Shown here: positions 18,204-27,490 of the stretch, piece by piece
How the letters are laid out: each line of letters opens with the position of its first letter
How positions within the stretch are numbered: position 1 is the first letter of the stretch
NCBI RefSeq assembly: GCF_918814575.1
Contig: NZ_CAKKNS010000001.1
Location: 122,182 to 186,181 of the forward strand
From: Periweissella fabaria
Lineage (GTDB): Bacteria; Bacillota; Bacilli; Lactobacillales; Lactobacillaceae
Reading direction: 5' to 3'
DNA length: 64,000 nucleotides
Notes under the pieces: generated by a model
What the model was told of the DNA's origin: nothing
The model's database searches: none
The model's input: only the letters and a program-made list of their open reading frames with translations
Made by a program: the position numbers and the translations under genes

Positions 18204-19406
18204 ATGAATGAAGAAAACAACGAATTATTAGCAGCCCTTGATGCAGCAGCAGAAATTAATGTTGGTGACATTGTTAAGGGTGAAGTTTTAGCATTTGACG
18301 ATCAACGTCAAGCTATTGTGGGAATTCAAGGTACTGGTGTTGAAGGTGTGATTCCAGGTCGTGAATACTCAAACAACCCAGATGCAGATATGACTGCAGA
18401 ATTAAAAATCGGTGACGTTTTAGACCTTGTTGTTACTCGTAAAATCGGTAGCGATAAGGAAGGTGGTTCATACCTCCTTTCTAAGAAGCGCCTTGAAGTA
18501 CGTAAGGCTTGGGAAAATCTTGAAAAAGACCACAAGCCTGGTGATATCCTTGAAGTACCTGTTATCCAAGTTGTCCGTGGTGGCTTGGTAGTTGATGCTG
18601 GTGTTCGTGGTTTCATTCCTGCTTCAATGATCGAAAACCGTTTCGTTTCAGATTTAAACCAATACAAAGGTCAAACTGTCCGTGCTGAAATCGTAGAAAT
18701 CGATCCAGCTGACAACCGCTTGATCCTTTCACGTCGTGCCGTTCTTTCAGCTGAACACTCAGCTGCTATTGAAAAAGTATTTGGCCAAATCAGCGTGAAC
18801 GATGTTGTTGAAGGTAAAGTTGCTCGTATGACTGACTTTGGTGCTTTCATCGACCTCGGTGGTGTAGATGGACTTGTCCACGTATCAGAAATTTCATACG
18901 ACCGCGTTTCAAAACCATCTGATGTTCTTTCAGTTGGTGAAACTGTTAAGGTTAAAGTACTTGCAATGGACGCTGAAAAGCAACGTATTTCATTGTCAAT
19001 CAAGCAAACTCAACCTGGCCCATGGGAAAAGATTGCGCAAGACGCTCCTGAAGGTTCTGTCCTTGAAGGAACTGTTAAGCGTTTGACTGACTTCGGTGCT
19101 TTCGTTGAAGTTGCTGCCGGTGTTGAAGGTTTGGTTCACATTTCACAAATCTCACACAACCACATTGATGCACCTTCTGACGTATTGAAGTCAGGTGAAT
19201 CAGTTAAGGTTAAGGTATTGTCAGTTGACCCAGCTGCTCAACGTTTGAGCCTTTCAATCAAGGCTTTAGAAGAACGCCCAGCTGCTCAAAAAGCTGAAAA
19301 GTCAGAAGATAAATCTTCTGCATCATCATCAGACATCAAGAACTACAGCTCTGACGATGACGAAGGCTTCACTATTGGCGATATTCTTGGTGACTTGAAC
19401 AAGTAA
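18204..19406 (+). CDS. rpsA: Ribosomal protein S1-like protein (four S1 domains)
   Basis: 400 residues from the ATG at 18204, seven bases after a GGAGG site. Four S1 RNA-binding modules are visible: about residues 16-90 (VGDIVKGEVLAFDDQRQAIV), 105-165 (PGDILEVPVIQVVRGG), 190-260 (VEGKVARMTDFGAFIDLGGV) and 275-345 (LEGTVKRLTDFGAFVEVAAG), followed by an acidic Ser-rich tail. Modules 3 and 4 are near copies. This is the short Gram-positive form (YpfD), whose ribosomal role is less central than E. coli S1. Codon use (CGT, GGT, CTT, GAA) looks like that of a highly expressed gene. An intrinsic terminator follows. Confidence 0.95.
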   Translation: MNEENNELLAALDAAAEINVGDIVKGEVLAFDDQRQAIVGIQGTGVEGVIPGREYSNNPDADMTAELKIGDVLDLVVTRKIGSDKEGGSYLLSKKRLEVRKAWENLEKDHKPGDILEVPVIQVVRGGLVVDAGVRGFIPASMIENRFVSDLNQYKGQTVRAEIVEIDPADNRLILSRRAVLSAEHSAAIEKVFGQISVNDVVEGKVARMTDFGAFIDLGGVDGLVHVSEISYDRVSKPSDVLSVGETVKVKVLAMDAEKQRISLSIKQTQPGPWEKIAQDAPEGSVLEGTVKRLTDFGAFVEVAAGVEGLVHISQISHNHIDAPSDVLKSGESVKVKVLSVDPAAQRLSLSIKALEERPAAQKAEKSEDKSSASSSDIKNYSSDDDEGFTIGDILGDLNK

Positions 19407-19415
19407 TTGTCATTT

Positions 19416-19452
19416 AAAGAGAAGATTGGTGAAGAGCCGATCTTCTCTTTTA
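19416..19452 (+). terminator. Intrinsic terminator after rpsA-like gene
   Basis: Arms AAAGAGAAGAT and ATCTTCTCTTT, 13-base loop, T-rich tail. Confidence 0.88.
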
Positions 19453-19483
19453 TTTTATAAACATATAAAAAAGGAGAATCACT

Positions 19484-20794
19484 ATGGGATATCCATTAGT
19501 TGCAATTGTTGGCCGACCAAATGTCGGTAAATCAACAATTTTTAACCGGGTTGTTGGTGACCGTATCTCAATTGTTGAAGATACGCCAGGGGTTACACGT
19601 GACCGGATTTATGCACGTGGTGAATGGCTCGGTCATGAATTCCGCTTGATTGATACTGGGGGAATTGATATCGATGACCAACCATTCATGCGGCAAATTA
19701 CGGAACAAGCCGAAGTTGCCATTGACGAAGCTGATGTTATCGTCTTTATGGTTAGTGCACAAGAAGGTTTGACGGATGCTGATGAACACGTCGCAAAGAT
19801 TTTATATCGCGCTGACAAGCCAGTTATTGTGGCCGTTAACAAAGTTGATAACTTTGAAATGCGTTCAGAAATTTATGATTTCTATGCACTCGGATTTGGA
19901 GAAGTTTACCCAATCTCAGGTTCACACGGGATTGGTTTAGGGGACTTGTTGGATGAAGTAGTTAAAAACTTCCCAGAAGCCGAAGAAGAAGTTGAAGATG
20001 ATTCAATTCGCTTCTCATTTATTGGTCGTCCAAACGTTGGTAAGTCATCATTAGTGAATGCTTTACTTGGTGAAGACCGGGTTATTGTGTCACCAATTGA
20101 AGGAACAACGCGAGATGCGGTCGATACTAAATTTACCACTGATGAAGGTGATGAATTTGTGATGGTCGATACAGCCGGTATTCGTAAGCGTGGTAAAGTA
20201 TATGAAAGTACAGAAAAGTACTCTGTTATGCGGGCGATGCGGGCCATTGATGACTCAAATGTTATTTTAATGGTTATCAATGCTGAAGAAGGTATTCGTG
20301 AACAAGACAAGCACGTGGCGGGTTATGCCCACGAAGCTGGTCGAGCAATCATTTTGGTTGTTAACAAATGGGATGCCATTGAAAAAGATAACAAAACAAT
20401 GCAAGAATTCGAAGACCATATTCGTAATGAATTTAAGTACTTGGATTATGCGCCAATTGTCTTTGTGTCAGCAAAAACTAAACAACGGTTAGAAAAATTA
20501 CCAGCTTTAATTAAGCAAGTAAATGAAAACCACAAAAAGCGGATTACTAGTTCGGTCTTGAACGAAGTTATCTTGGATGCGGTTGCTACTACGCCAACCC
20601 CAACTGTCCACGGGAAACGCTTGCGAATCTACTATGGAACGCAAGTAGCAGTTCAACCACCAACATTTGTGGTGTTTGTTAACGATCCTGAATTGATGCA
20701 CTTCTCATACCAACGCTTCCTTGAAAATCAAATTCGTAAAGCCTTTGATTTCACAGGGACTCCAGTTCACTTAATTATTCGTGAACGTAAGTAA
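19484..20794 (+). CDS. der: Ribosome-assembly GTPase Der
   Basis: 436-residue double-GTPase (EngA) needed for 50S maturation. Two complete G domains are seen: the first with [13 protein letters not shown] (about residue 9), DTGG and NKVD; the second with [16 protein letters not shown] (about residue 184), DTAG and NKWD. The C-terminal KH-like domain (about 350-436) contains [25 protein letters not shown] precedes the ATG. It lies between two terminators and appears monocistronic. Confidence 0.98.
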   Translation: MGYPLVAIVGRPNVGKSTIFNRVVGDRISIVEDTPGVTRDRIYARGEWLGHEFRLIDTGGIDIDDQPFMRQITEQAEVAIDEADVIVFMVSAQEGLTDADEHVAKILYRADKPVIVAVNKVDNFEMRSEIYDFYALGFGEVYPISGSHGIGLGDLLDEVVKNFPEAEEEVEDDSIRFSFIGRPNVGKSSLVNALLGEDRVIVSPIEGTTRDAVDTKFTTDEGDEFVMVDTAGIRKRGKVYESTEKYSVMRAMRAIDDSNVILMVINAEEGIREQDKHVAGYAHEAGRAIILVVNKWDAIEKDNKTMQEFEDHIRNEFKYLDYAPIVFVSAKTKQRLEKLPALIKQVNENHKKRITSSVLNEVILDAVATTPTPTVHGKRLRIYYGTQVAVQPPTFVVFVNDPELMHFSYQRFLENQIRKAFDFTGTPVHLIIRERK

Positions 20795-20815
20795 GCTTCA
20801 TTAATTAAGTACGAC

Positions 20816-20856
20816 GACCCGCACAAATGCTTAGGCAGCTGTGTGGGTTTTGTTAT
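20816..20856 (+). terminator. Intrinsic terminator after der
   Basis: ACCCGCACA pairs with TGTGTGGGT (one G-T pair), loop of about 14 bases, followed by TTTTG. Confidence 0.75.
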
Positions 20857-20887
20857 CTCGTAGTTTTGTAGTTAAAAGGAGAATATC

Positions 20888-22159
20888 ATGCAAGAATCAT
20901 ATTCAGAACAAATGTTAGTTGCCTTAAGTAGTGGCCAATTAGAAGCAGCGAAGAAGTTGTTTGCTTCTGCTTTACGCCATGATGATGATGATATGCTTTT
21001 TAGCTTAGCAGAAGAATTATATGGTTTAGGCTTCTTAAAGCAAGCCAAACGTGTTTATTTGAAGCTGCTCGAAGCGTATCCTGATGCTGATGAATTGCGG
21101 ACAGGCTTAGCCGATGTCTTAATTGATGAAGGTGAGATTGATGAAGCTATTAATTACTTAAGCCAAATCACACCGGCCTCATCAGCTTACCTTGAAAGCT
21201 TATTAGTGATGGCTGATTTATACCAAACGGAAGAATTATTTGAAGCGAGTGAACAAAAGCTCGTGGAAGCATATAATCTTGCCCCAGATGAACCAGTGAT
21301 TTTATTTGCACTCGGGGAATTTTATTTCAATATGCGGCAATTTAAAGAAGCGATTAAATTCTACAAAGAACTCTTGTTACAAGGGGTTAAGAACTTTTCT
21401 CGGGTTGATTTAGTTTCGCGAATTGGGGTCGCTTACGCCCAAGCTGGGAACTTTGATAATGCGATTGGCTACTTAGAACAAATTCATGAAGCTGATATGA
21501 CACCAGCAATTCAATTCCAACTTGGCTTTACGTATTTCCAATTAAAGGAATATGAAAAGGCGATTCCAGCATTGGAAAAAGTCATCGAAATGGATACTCA
21601 ATTTGCGAGTGTCTACCCATACTTAGGGCAAGCGTTAGTTGAAACTAATCAGTTAGAAGATGCGTTACGGATTTTCCAACAAGGATTAGCGGTTGATGAA
21701 TTTAACGAAACACTCTTTAAGATTGCCGCTGAAACCGCCATTAAGTTGGGTGATTTTGCCTTAGCAACTAAGTATTATGAAGAAGGGTTAGTCATTGAAC
21801 CAGACGATGTTTCATTAGTATTGGGATTATCTAACTTGTATTTACAAGCCGAAAATGATGATGACAACATTGAGTTGTTGAGTGATTATGTCCAAAATGA
21901 TGAAGTTGACCCGCAAATTTATTGGAACGTGGCTAAGTCATTAACGCGTGTTGACCAGTGGGAATTAGCCCGTAAATATTGGCATGCGGCAGCGGATAGC
22001 TTTATGGATAATGCGGATTACTTACATGAAGCCTTCAGCTTTGCTAAAGAAGATGCTGATCGTCAGTGGGCCTTAGAGCTTGGTCGTCAATATGTTCAAC
22101 TACAACCTGAAGATTATGATATGCTTGACCAAGTCAGTGCCTTAGCTGATGAATTGTAA
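20888..22159 (+). CDS. TPR-repeat protein (YpiA-like)
   Basis: 423-residue tetratricopeptide protein. Degenerate 34-residue repeats run through almost the whole chain, for example LYGLGFLKQAKRVYLKLLEA, FALGEFYFNMRQFKEAIKF, FQLGFTYFQLKEYEKAIP and ALVETNQLEDALRIFQQGL, each with the small-residue and aromatic pattern of TPR helices. No catalytic domain or signal peptide is present, so it is a cytoplasmic scaffold. Position after der matches ypiA in other Firmicutes. GGAGA precedes the ATG. Partners are unknown. Confidence 0.9.
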   Translation: MQESYSEQMLVALSSGQLEAAKKLFASALRHDDDDMLFSLAEELYGLGFLKQAKRVYLKLLEAYPDADELRTGLADVLIDEGEIDEAINYLSQITPASSAYLESLLVMADLYQTEELFEASEQKLVEAYNLAPDEPVILFALGEFYFNMRQFKEAIKFYKELLLQGVKNFSRVDLVSRIGVAYAQAGNFDNAIGYLEQIHEADMTPAIQFQLGFTYFQLKEYEKAIPALEKVIEMDTQFASVYPYLGQALVETNQLEDALRIFQQGLAVDEFNETLFKIAAETAIKLGDFALATKYYEEGLVIEPDDVSLVLGLSNLYLQAENDDDNIELLSDYVQNDEVDPQIYWNVAKSLTRVDQWELARKYWHAAADSFMDNADYLHEAFSFAKEDADRQWALELGRQYVQLQPEDYDMLDQVSALADEL

Positions 22160-22207
22160 TCTAGGGAATTAGCGCTAATTTTAAGTACCTGGACATGGTA
22201 AAAGGGG

Positions 22208-22238
22208 ACCTCATTTTGAAAGATAATGAGGTGTTTTG
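22208..22238 (+). terminator. Intrinsic terminator after ypiA-like gene
   Basis: ACCTCATT / AATGAGGT stem with a 9-base loop and GTTTTGT tail. Confidence 0.75.
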
Positions 22239-22262
22239 TAAAGGTTAAATTGTAATATAAAT

Positions 22263-22301
22263 AAAAGTGTTATTTCAAAGCCTTGAAATAACGCTTTTTT
22301 T
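22263..22301 (+). terminator. Second intrinsic terminator, tandem with the previous one
   Basis: AAAAGTGTTATTTCAA pairs with TTGAAATAACGCTTTT (one G-T pair), 4-base loop, long T-run. Tandem terminators isolate ypiA from the polyphosphate operon. The gap 22302-22440 is AT-rich and should carry the operon promoter, but I cannot fix one -35/-10 pair. Confidence 0.88.
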
Positions 22302-22440
22302 GTGGCTAAATCAAGATAATGTAAAGAACAGGTATAGGAAATATAGATATTGTGTTAAAGTTATATAAACATTAATTTACTATTTGAAATGTAAAAGTTG
22401 CCGTATAATATTACATAGATAATGACAAAAGGGGTGCTTT

Positions 22441-23958
22441 ATGGCGAAAAATTTAATTGGAGAAATCCTGATAAATACGACTACGGTTGAATTGATTATT
22501 TATAATACCAATTCTAATACGGTAGTTGAAAGTGTCCACAAAAATATGCAAGGCGGATCTGATATTTATAGTTCCGGCTCCGTGCCATTTTCAGTTGCAC
22601 GCCGATTACTTGTAATTATGCAAGGTTATCGTCAATTGATGGCCGATTACGATGTTCAAAATGTCCAAGTATGGGCTAGTGAATTGTTTATGCAAGCCGC
22701 TAATTCAGAATTTATTGCCGACCAAATTAAGCAAGCAACAGGTTATCTTGTTAAGAGCTTAAATAGTAGTCAAGAGGAGTTTTATCGCAATCAGGCTATT
22801 CGGACGTATTTCCCGAAATTTGCAAAAATGGCCGCTGATAATCTCTACATTATTGGGATTAATTCAGGCCGCTTAGACATTGGTTACTATAATAAGAGTG
22901 AATTTCAGTTCTCACGTAGTTTACTCTTAGGACCGATTCGGATTGCTGAATCACTCGAAGAAATTGAAAGCCAAATTGTTGATTATCCGCAATTTTTGAC
23001 AGATTTTATTGGGAGTAAGATTGCGGATTTTGCCCAAGTATTACCCCAACTTGAACCATGCCAAAACTTATTGGTTACGGGTTCAGACATTTTAAATAAG
23101 TTCTTTATTCCAGTTGATGCCGCGAGTGCCACGATTAATATTACGGAATTTAATACTTTAAAACGTAAAATCCAACATTTATCACGCCAAGAATTAATTG
23201 AACAATTTGGCGTTCAACCAGAAATTGTTCGTTACATAATGCCCGAAATTTTTATTTTGGAACGGGCCTTTAGCATTATTCATGCCCAAACAATCACGTT
23301 AACTCGCTTGGCGGCAATTGATGGCTTAATTTTTGCCCAACCAGATGCGAAGTTGCCAGGTGAAAGTGAAATTATTGCATCTGCTGAAAATATTGCTGAC
23401 CAATATCGGGTTGAATACAATCACCGGAAACAAGTCGAAACGTTTGCCTTGCATATTTTTGACCAATTAAAGCCCGTTCACCACTTAGGACACCGGGAAC
23501 GGCTACTCTTAGATGTAGTCTGCATTGTGCATGATATTGGTAATTTTGTGAATAGTTATGCCCACTATATTCATTCAGCCAAATTGATTCAAAGTTTGGA
23601 TTTTCACGGCTTGTCAGATAAAGAACAAGCAATCATTGCCATGGTCTCACAATTTCATAGTTCTAAAACCCCAGTGGCCGGTGAATATCAATCAGAAGCT
23701 GAACGCTTTAATAAGAAAGAACGCTTGTTAATTGCCAAGTTAACGGCCATTTTACGAATTGCCGATGCGCTTGATGATTCACGCCTACAAAAAATTAAGA
23801 CCATTTCAGTGTCATTACGTGAAACGGAAGTCGTGATTACTGCTACAACGCCGGCTAATATCTTATTAGAAGCCTGGACCTTTGAACAAAAGTCGGCCTT
23901 TTTCATGGACGTCTTTGGTATTCAAGCCACATTAAAGAAGAGAGTGAGTCGAAAATAA
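22441..23958 (+). CDS. Ppx/GppA-like protein with degenerate phosphatase half and HD domain
   Basis: 505 residues, first gene of the ppk-ppx operon. The N-terminal half lines up by position with the actin-like fold of exopolyphosphatases but lacks its phosphate-binding loops: the place of DxGSN is taken by GEILINTTTVELII, and that of DTGGGS by IGINSGRLDIGYY. The C-terminal half is a good HD domain: His in HRKQVETFALHIF, the HD pair in IVHDIGNFV, then HSAKLIQS, QFHSSKTP and a final Asp in RIADALDDSR. It may act as a nucleotide or polyphosphate sensor rather than as a phosphatase. This is inferred from missing residues. It overlaps ppk by 1 bp. Confidence 0.85.
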   Translation: MAKNLIGEILINTTTVELIIYNTNSNTVVESVHKNMQGGSDIYSSGSVPFSVARRLLVIMQGYRQLMADYDVQNVQVWASELFMQAANSEFIADQIKQATGYLVKSLNSSQEEFYRNQAIRTYFPKFAKMAADNLYIIGINSGRLDIGYYNKSEFQFSRSLLLGPIRIAESLEEIESQIVDYPQFLTDFIGSKIADFAQVLPQLEPCQNLLVTGSDILNKFFIPVDAASATINITEFNTLKRKIQHLSRQELIEQFGVQPEIVRYIMPEIFILERAFSIIHAQTITLTRLAAIDGLIFAQPDAKLPGESEIIASAENIADQYRVEYNHRKQVETFALHIFDQLKPVHHLGHRERLLLDVVCIVHDIGNFVNSYAHYIHSAKLIQSLDFHGLSDKEQAIIAMVSQFHSSKTPVAGEYQSEAERFNKKERLLIAKLTAILRIADALDDSRLQKIKTISVSLRETEVVITATTPANILLEAWTFEQKSAFFMDVFGIQATLKKRVSRK

Positions 23959-26108
23959 TGAGTGATAAGAAAAATTTTGAACACCCCGACTATTTTGTGA
24001 ATCGGGAATTAAGTTGGTTGCAATTTAATGAGCGTGTTATTGAAGAAGCCCGTGACCGCCAAAACCCATTACTTGAACGGATTCGCTTTTTAGGTATTAG
24101 CCAAAATAACTTAGATGAATGGTTCATGGTGCGGGTGGCTTCCTTAGCTCAAATGGCGCATGTTGATGTGCGTAAAAAAGATCCGGCCGGCTATACACCT
24201 AAGCAACAGCTTGAACTAATTAGTGTCGCTGCCAGTGAACATGTTAAGTTACAATACCAAACTTATACACGCGTGTTAATACCAGCGTTAAAAGAACAAG
24301 GGATTCAGATTGTTAAAGCAGATGAATTAGATGCTGATGCCTTGAATTATTTTGAAGACTATTTTGATCGTGAAATTTTCCCAGTGTTAACGCCAATGGC
24401 CGATGACCAAACGCGACCATTTCCATTCTTGGCCAATGATAGTTTAAATATTGCCGTTCGTTTATCCAAAGAAGATGAAGACGGTAAGACGAAATTATTT
24501 GCCACATTACAAGTCCCTGATAATGTCTTTAAACGGGTCATTCCCGTGCCTAATCAAGATAATCACTTTATTTTACTCGAAGACATCATTAAACAATTTG
24601 TTGACCGCTTATTCTTAGGGTATACAGTTAAAGAAACGGCAACTTACCGGGTCCTCCGGGATATGGAACTAGATGTGGCGGAAAATGAAGACGAAACCCC
24701 TAACTTACTAAAAGAAGTCCAAGCCCGGTTAGCAGAACGTGAACGTGGTGATGTGATTCGTTTAGAGTGTGAAGGAACAATGAGTCAACATATTAAAAGA
24801 CGCCTCCAAGCAGCACTACAAGTCGCTGATGTGCGGACGTATGATGTCAATGGGCCAATTGATTTAACCTTCTTGTCAGATGTTGCCAAGCAAGTCACGG
24901 ATATGCCAAGTCTGCGTTACCCGGCATTTGAAGATTTTGAACCAACGGAATTAATGACTGGCAATATTTTTGATGTTATTCGTAAAAATGATCAATTACT
25001 CCACCACCCGTATGATACGTTTAAACCAGTTGTGCGGTTGATTCAACAAGCCGCCATTGATGTGGATGTCTTAGCAATCAAAATGACGCTATACCGGGTT
25101 TCAGGGGATTCGCCAATTATTAAAGCTCTTGGCCAAGCCGCTAAAAATGGGAAGCAAGTAACCGTGTTAGTCGAAGTTAAAGCCCGGTTTGATGAAGAAA
25201 ATAATGTCCATTGGGCCCGTGAACTTGAACAAATGGGTGTCCATGTAATTTATGGATTAAAAGGCCTTAAAACTCACTCAAAAATTGCGATGGTCATTCG
25301 CCGTGAAGGTGATGAAATTCGCCGTTACCTCCATTTAGGAACGGGGAACTATAACGATGTGACGGCACACTTCTATACTGATATGGGGTTGTTAACCGCT
25401 GATACCAACATTGGGATTGATGCGGCTAATGTGTTTAATATTTTATCAGGATATTCAGAACAACAATACTTCCATGAATTACACATGTCACCAGATGGTA
25501 TTCGGGAATTCATCGAAGCTAAAATTAATCAAGAAATTGCCAATGCGCAAGCTGGTAAGCCGGCTAAAATTCAGATTAAGGTTAACTCAGTCGCCGATGC
25601 GGGCTTGGTTAAGAAATTATACGAAGCAAGTAACGCTGGGGTTAAAGTGGAATTGATTGTCCGTGGGATTGCGATTTTACGTGTGGGCATTCCTGAAGTT
25701 AGTGAAAATATTGAATTACATTCAATTGTGGGCCGCTTTTTGGAACATAGTCGGATTTATATGTTTGAAAATAATGGGGCCAAGGAAATTTATCTTTCAA
25801 GTGCGGATTTAATGACCCGTAACTTAAATCGTCGGGTTGAGTTATTATTCCCGGTGCATGCGGAAAACTTAAAGCAACGAATCTTGGCAATTTACCAAAC
25901 CATGTGGATGGATAACATTAAAACCCGTGTGTTACAATCGGATGGTAGCTACCAAAAGGTTGACCGTCGCGGTGTTCAAGAATCTCTTGATGCGCAAGTA
26001 GCCTTTATGGAAGAAGCCAATCAAAAAAGCAAGGCCCAACAGCATGCTGCTAAAGAAGCCGAGCTAACAGAGCGGTTCACACCATTAAACAATCCTTTTG
26101 AAGAATAG
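23958..26108 (+). CDS. ppk: Polyphosphate kinase 1
   Basis: 716-residue PPK1, which reversibly polymerises ATP gamma-phosphate into polyphosphate. The N domain opens with YFVNRELSWLQFNERVIEEA, the diagnostic PPK1 start. The two phospholipase-D-like catalytic domains carry the autophosphorylated His in LKGLKTHSKIAMV (about residue 440) and the second conserved His in GRFLEHSRIYMFEN (about residue 597). TAATG overlap with the upstream HD/Ppx-like gene and a ppx gene 33 bp downstream define a polyphosphate operon. Confidence 0.97.
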   Translation: MSDKKNFEHPDYFVNRELSWLQFNERVIEEARDRQNPLLERIRFLGISQNNLDEWFMVRVASLAQMAHVDVRKKDPAGYTPKQQLELISVAASEHVKLQYQTYTRVLIPALKEQGIQIVKADELDADALNYFEDYFDREIFPVLTPMADDQTRPFPFLANDSLNIAVRLSKEDEDGKTKLFATLQVPDNVFKRVIPVPNQDNHFILLEDIIKQFVDRLFLGYTVKETATYRVLRDMELDVAENEDETPNLLKEVQARLAERERGDVIRLECEGTMSQHIKRRLQAALQVADVRTYDVNGPIDLTFLSDVAKQVTDMPSLRYPAFEDFEPTELMTGNIFDVIRKNDQLLHHPYDTFKPVVRLIQQAAIDVDVLAIKMTLYRVSGDSPIIKALGQAAKNGKQVTVLVEVKARFDEENNVHWARELEQMGVHVIYGLKGLKTHSKIAMVIRREGDEIRRYLHLGTGNYNDVTAHFYTDMGLLTADTNIGIDAANVFNILSGYSEQQYFHELHMSPDGIREFIEAKINQEIANAQAGKPAKIQIKVNSVADAGLVKKLYEASNAGVKVELIVRGIAILRVGIPEVSENIELHSIVGRFLEHSRIYMFENNGAKEIYLSSADLMTRNLNRRVELLFPVHAENLKQRILAIYQTMWMDNIKTRVLQSDGSYQKVDRRGVQESLDAQVAFMEEANQKSKAQQHAAKEAELTERFTPLNNPFEE

Positions 26109-26141
26109 TGATAGCTGAAAGGATTAATTGGAAGGGGATTT

Positions 26142-27116
26142 ATGAAGAAATTTGCAATCATTGACTTAGGGTCAAACTCGGCACGGATGACCATCAGTGA
26201 AATTCATCCAGATGGATCATACGCGGTCCTTGAACGCATGCAAGAAATGGTGCGCTTATCAAATAATATGGGGCCAGAAAAGGTTTTACAAAAACCAGAA
26301 ATTGAACGGACTTTGAAAGCTTTAACTGACTTTGATGACGCCATTAAAAAATATGACGATATTAGCGTGCGGGCAGTGGCAACAGCGGCAGTCCGCCAAG
26401 CAACTAATCAAGCTAAATTCTTGGAATTAGTCCAGACAAAAGTCGGCTTGAAATTAGAAGTTTTAACCGGGGAACAAGAAGCTCACTATGACTATTTAGG
26501 GGTTATTAATACCCTAAATATTAGTAATACGTTAATTTTAGATACTGGTGGGGCCTCTTCTGAATTGATTTTAGTGGCTGATAAGGAATCACGCCATGAG
26601 GTTAGCATTCCGGTAGGAGCTGTTAACATTTCAGAGGAATACTTGGAAGCCGACGAGATTAGTGCAGCAGCGTTATTTAAAGCGTTCACAGCGGTTGACG
26701 AACGGTTGAATAGTGTATCTTGGTTACGACAAGCCCATGAATTTCCGCTTGTTGTGTTAGGTGGTTCTAACCGGACATTAGGGAAAATCTCCCGGCGAGC
26801 TAAGCATATTCAAGATACGCCTTTACATGGATACCGTATTTCAAGTGATGAAGCCTTTGCAATTTATACGGATATTTTAAGTAAAGATTTGGAAGAACGT
26901 CGTAAAGTGCCAGGTTTAGCCAAAGAACGTGGTGATATTATCGTTGGGGGATTAATGCCCTTGATGGCAATATTACGCTATGTGGATGCCAATAAGATTA
27001 CGTTCTCGCAAGCCGGGATTCGTGAAGGTATCTTATTTGAAAAGATTAATGAAATAACTGGCGAAGAGGTTATTGATCCTGAACCAGCTGCAATGACGGT
27101 TGATATTGACGATTAG
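26142..27116 (+). CDS. ppx: Exopolyphosphatase (Ppx/GppA, short form)
   Basis: 324-residue Ppx of the two-domain form without HD extension. Phosphate-binding motifs are intact: IDLGSNSARM near the start and LDTGGASSELI at about residue 136. The conserved AVATAAVRQATN segment (about residues 83-94) and LGGSNRTL also fit. It should remove terminal phosphates from polyphosphate or pppGpp. An AAGGGGAT site precedes the ATG. It opposes PPK in the same operon, while the first gene of the operon carries only a degenerate version of this fold. Confidence 0.94.
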   Translation: MKKFAIIDLGSNSARMTISEIHPDGSYAVLERMQEMVRLSNNMGPEKVLQKPEIERTLKALTDFDDAIKKYDDISVRAVATAAVRQATNQAKFLELVQTKVGLKLEVLTGEQEAHYDYLGVINTLNISNTLILDTGGASSELILVADKESRHEVSIPVGAVNISEEYLEADEISAAALFKAFTAVDERLNSVSWLRQAHEFPLVVLGGSNRTLGKISRRAKHIQDTPLHGYRISSDEAFAIYTDILSKDLEERRKVPGLAKERGDIIVGGLMPLMAILRYVDANKITFSQAGIREGILFEKINEITGEEVIDPEPAAMTVDIDD

Positions 27117-27141
27117 TTAATATAAAGGGGTAATTAAAATA

Positions 27142-27228
27142 ATGAAACACGGACGTATTTTAAATTTGATGGTAACGCTATGTTTACTTTTTTGGGTTTT
27201 TGACTTAGTAGAAGTGATTCGCTTTTAG
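27142..27228 (+). CDS. 28-residue single-span membrane peptide after ppx
   Basis: Short ORF with AAAGGGG 11 bases before its ATG, starting 25 bp after ppx. The peptide has a basic start (MKHGRIL) and one hydrophobic span ending DLVEVIRF. It would be translated from the ppk-ppx transcript, which ends at 27289-27320. No family recognised. Confidence 0.45.
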   Translation: MKHGRILNLMVTLCLLFWVFDLVEVIRF

Positions 27229-27288
27229 GATAGGGAAGTTAAAACCGGCGTGTTGCTCGGACAAAATCAATATTTAAGGCACGAATTG

Positions 27289-27320
27289 ACGGTGAGAAAA
27301 TTTTCTCACCGTTTTTTTTA
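27289..27320 (+). terminator. Intrinsic terminator of the polyphosphate operon
   Basis: Perfect uninterrupted palindrome ACGGTGAGAAAA / TTTTCTCACCGT followed by eight T residues. Confidence 0.92.
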
Positions 27321-27394
27321 TGGCCTAAAAAATTTTTTAACGGGTATAGATTTTTACGCGATAATTGTTTATTAAATTGCATATTCATCGTATT

Positions 27395-27444
27395 GATGTA
27401 TATTTATGCGAAATAACGCAAAAAACATTGCATATTAATATCGA
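27395..27444 (+). promoter_or_regulatory. Two ARG-box-like sites upstream of the amino-acid transporter gene
   Basis: Against the ArgR consensus TNTGNATWWWWATNCANA, 27395-27412 matches 16 of 18 positions and 27427-27444 matches 15 of 18. A better (18/18) site lies before the partner ATPase gene at 37163-37180. Binding by ArgR is inferred; the argR gene is not in the window. Confidence 0.5.
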
Positions 27445-27490
27445 TGTCAGTATATTAATATGTATTAACAAATCGAAGTGAGGATATGCG

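Noticed and set aside
18326..18667. Long minus-strand open frames opposite rpsA-like, der and prmA genes.
   Set aside because: They lie entirely opposite strongly conserved genes, have no ribosome binding sites and reflect codon bias of the sense gene.
22380..22415. TTGAAA and TATAAT as the promoter of the polyphosphate operon.
   Set aside because: The spacing is only 14 bp, too short; another -35 may be used, and I could not decide.
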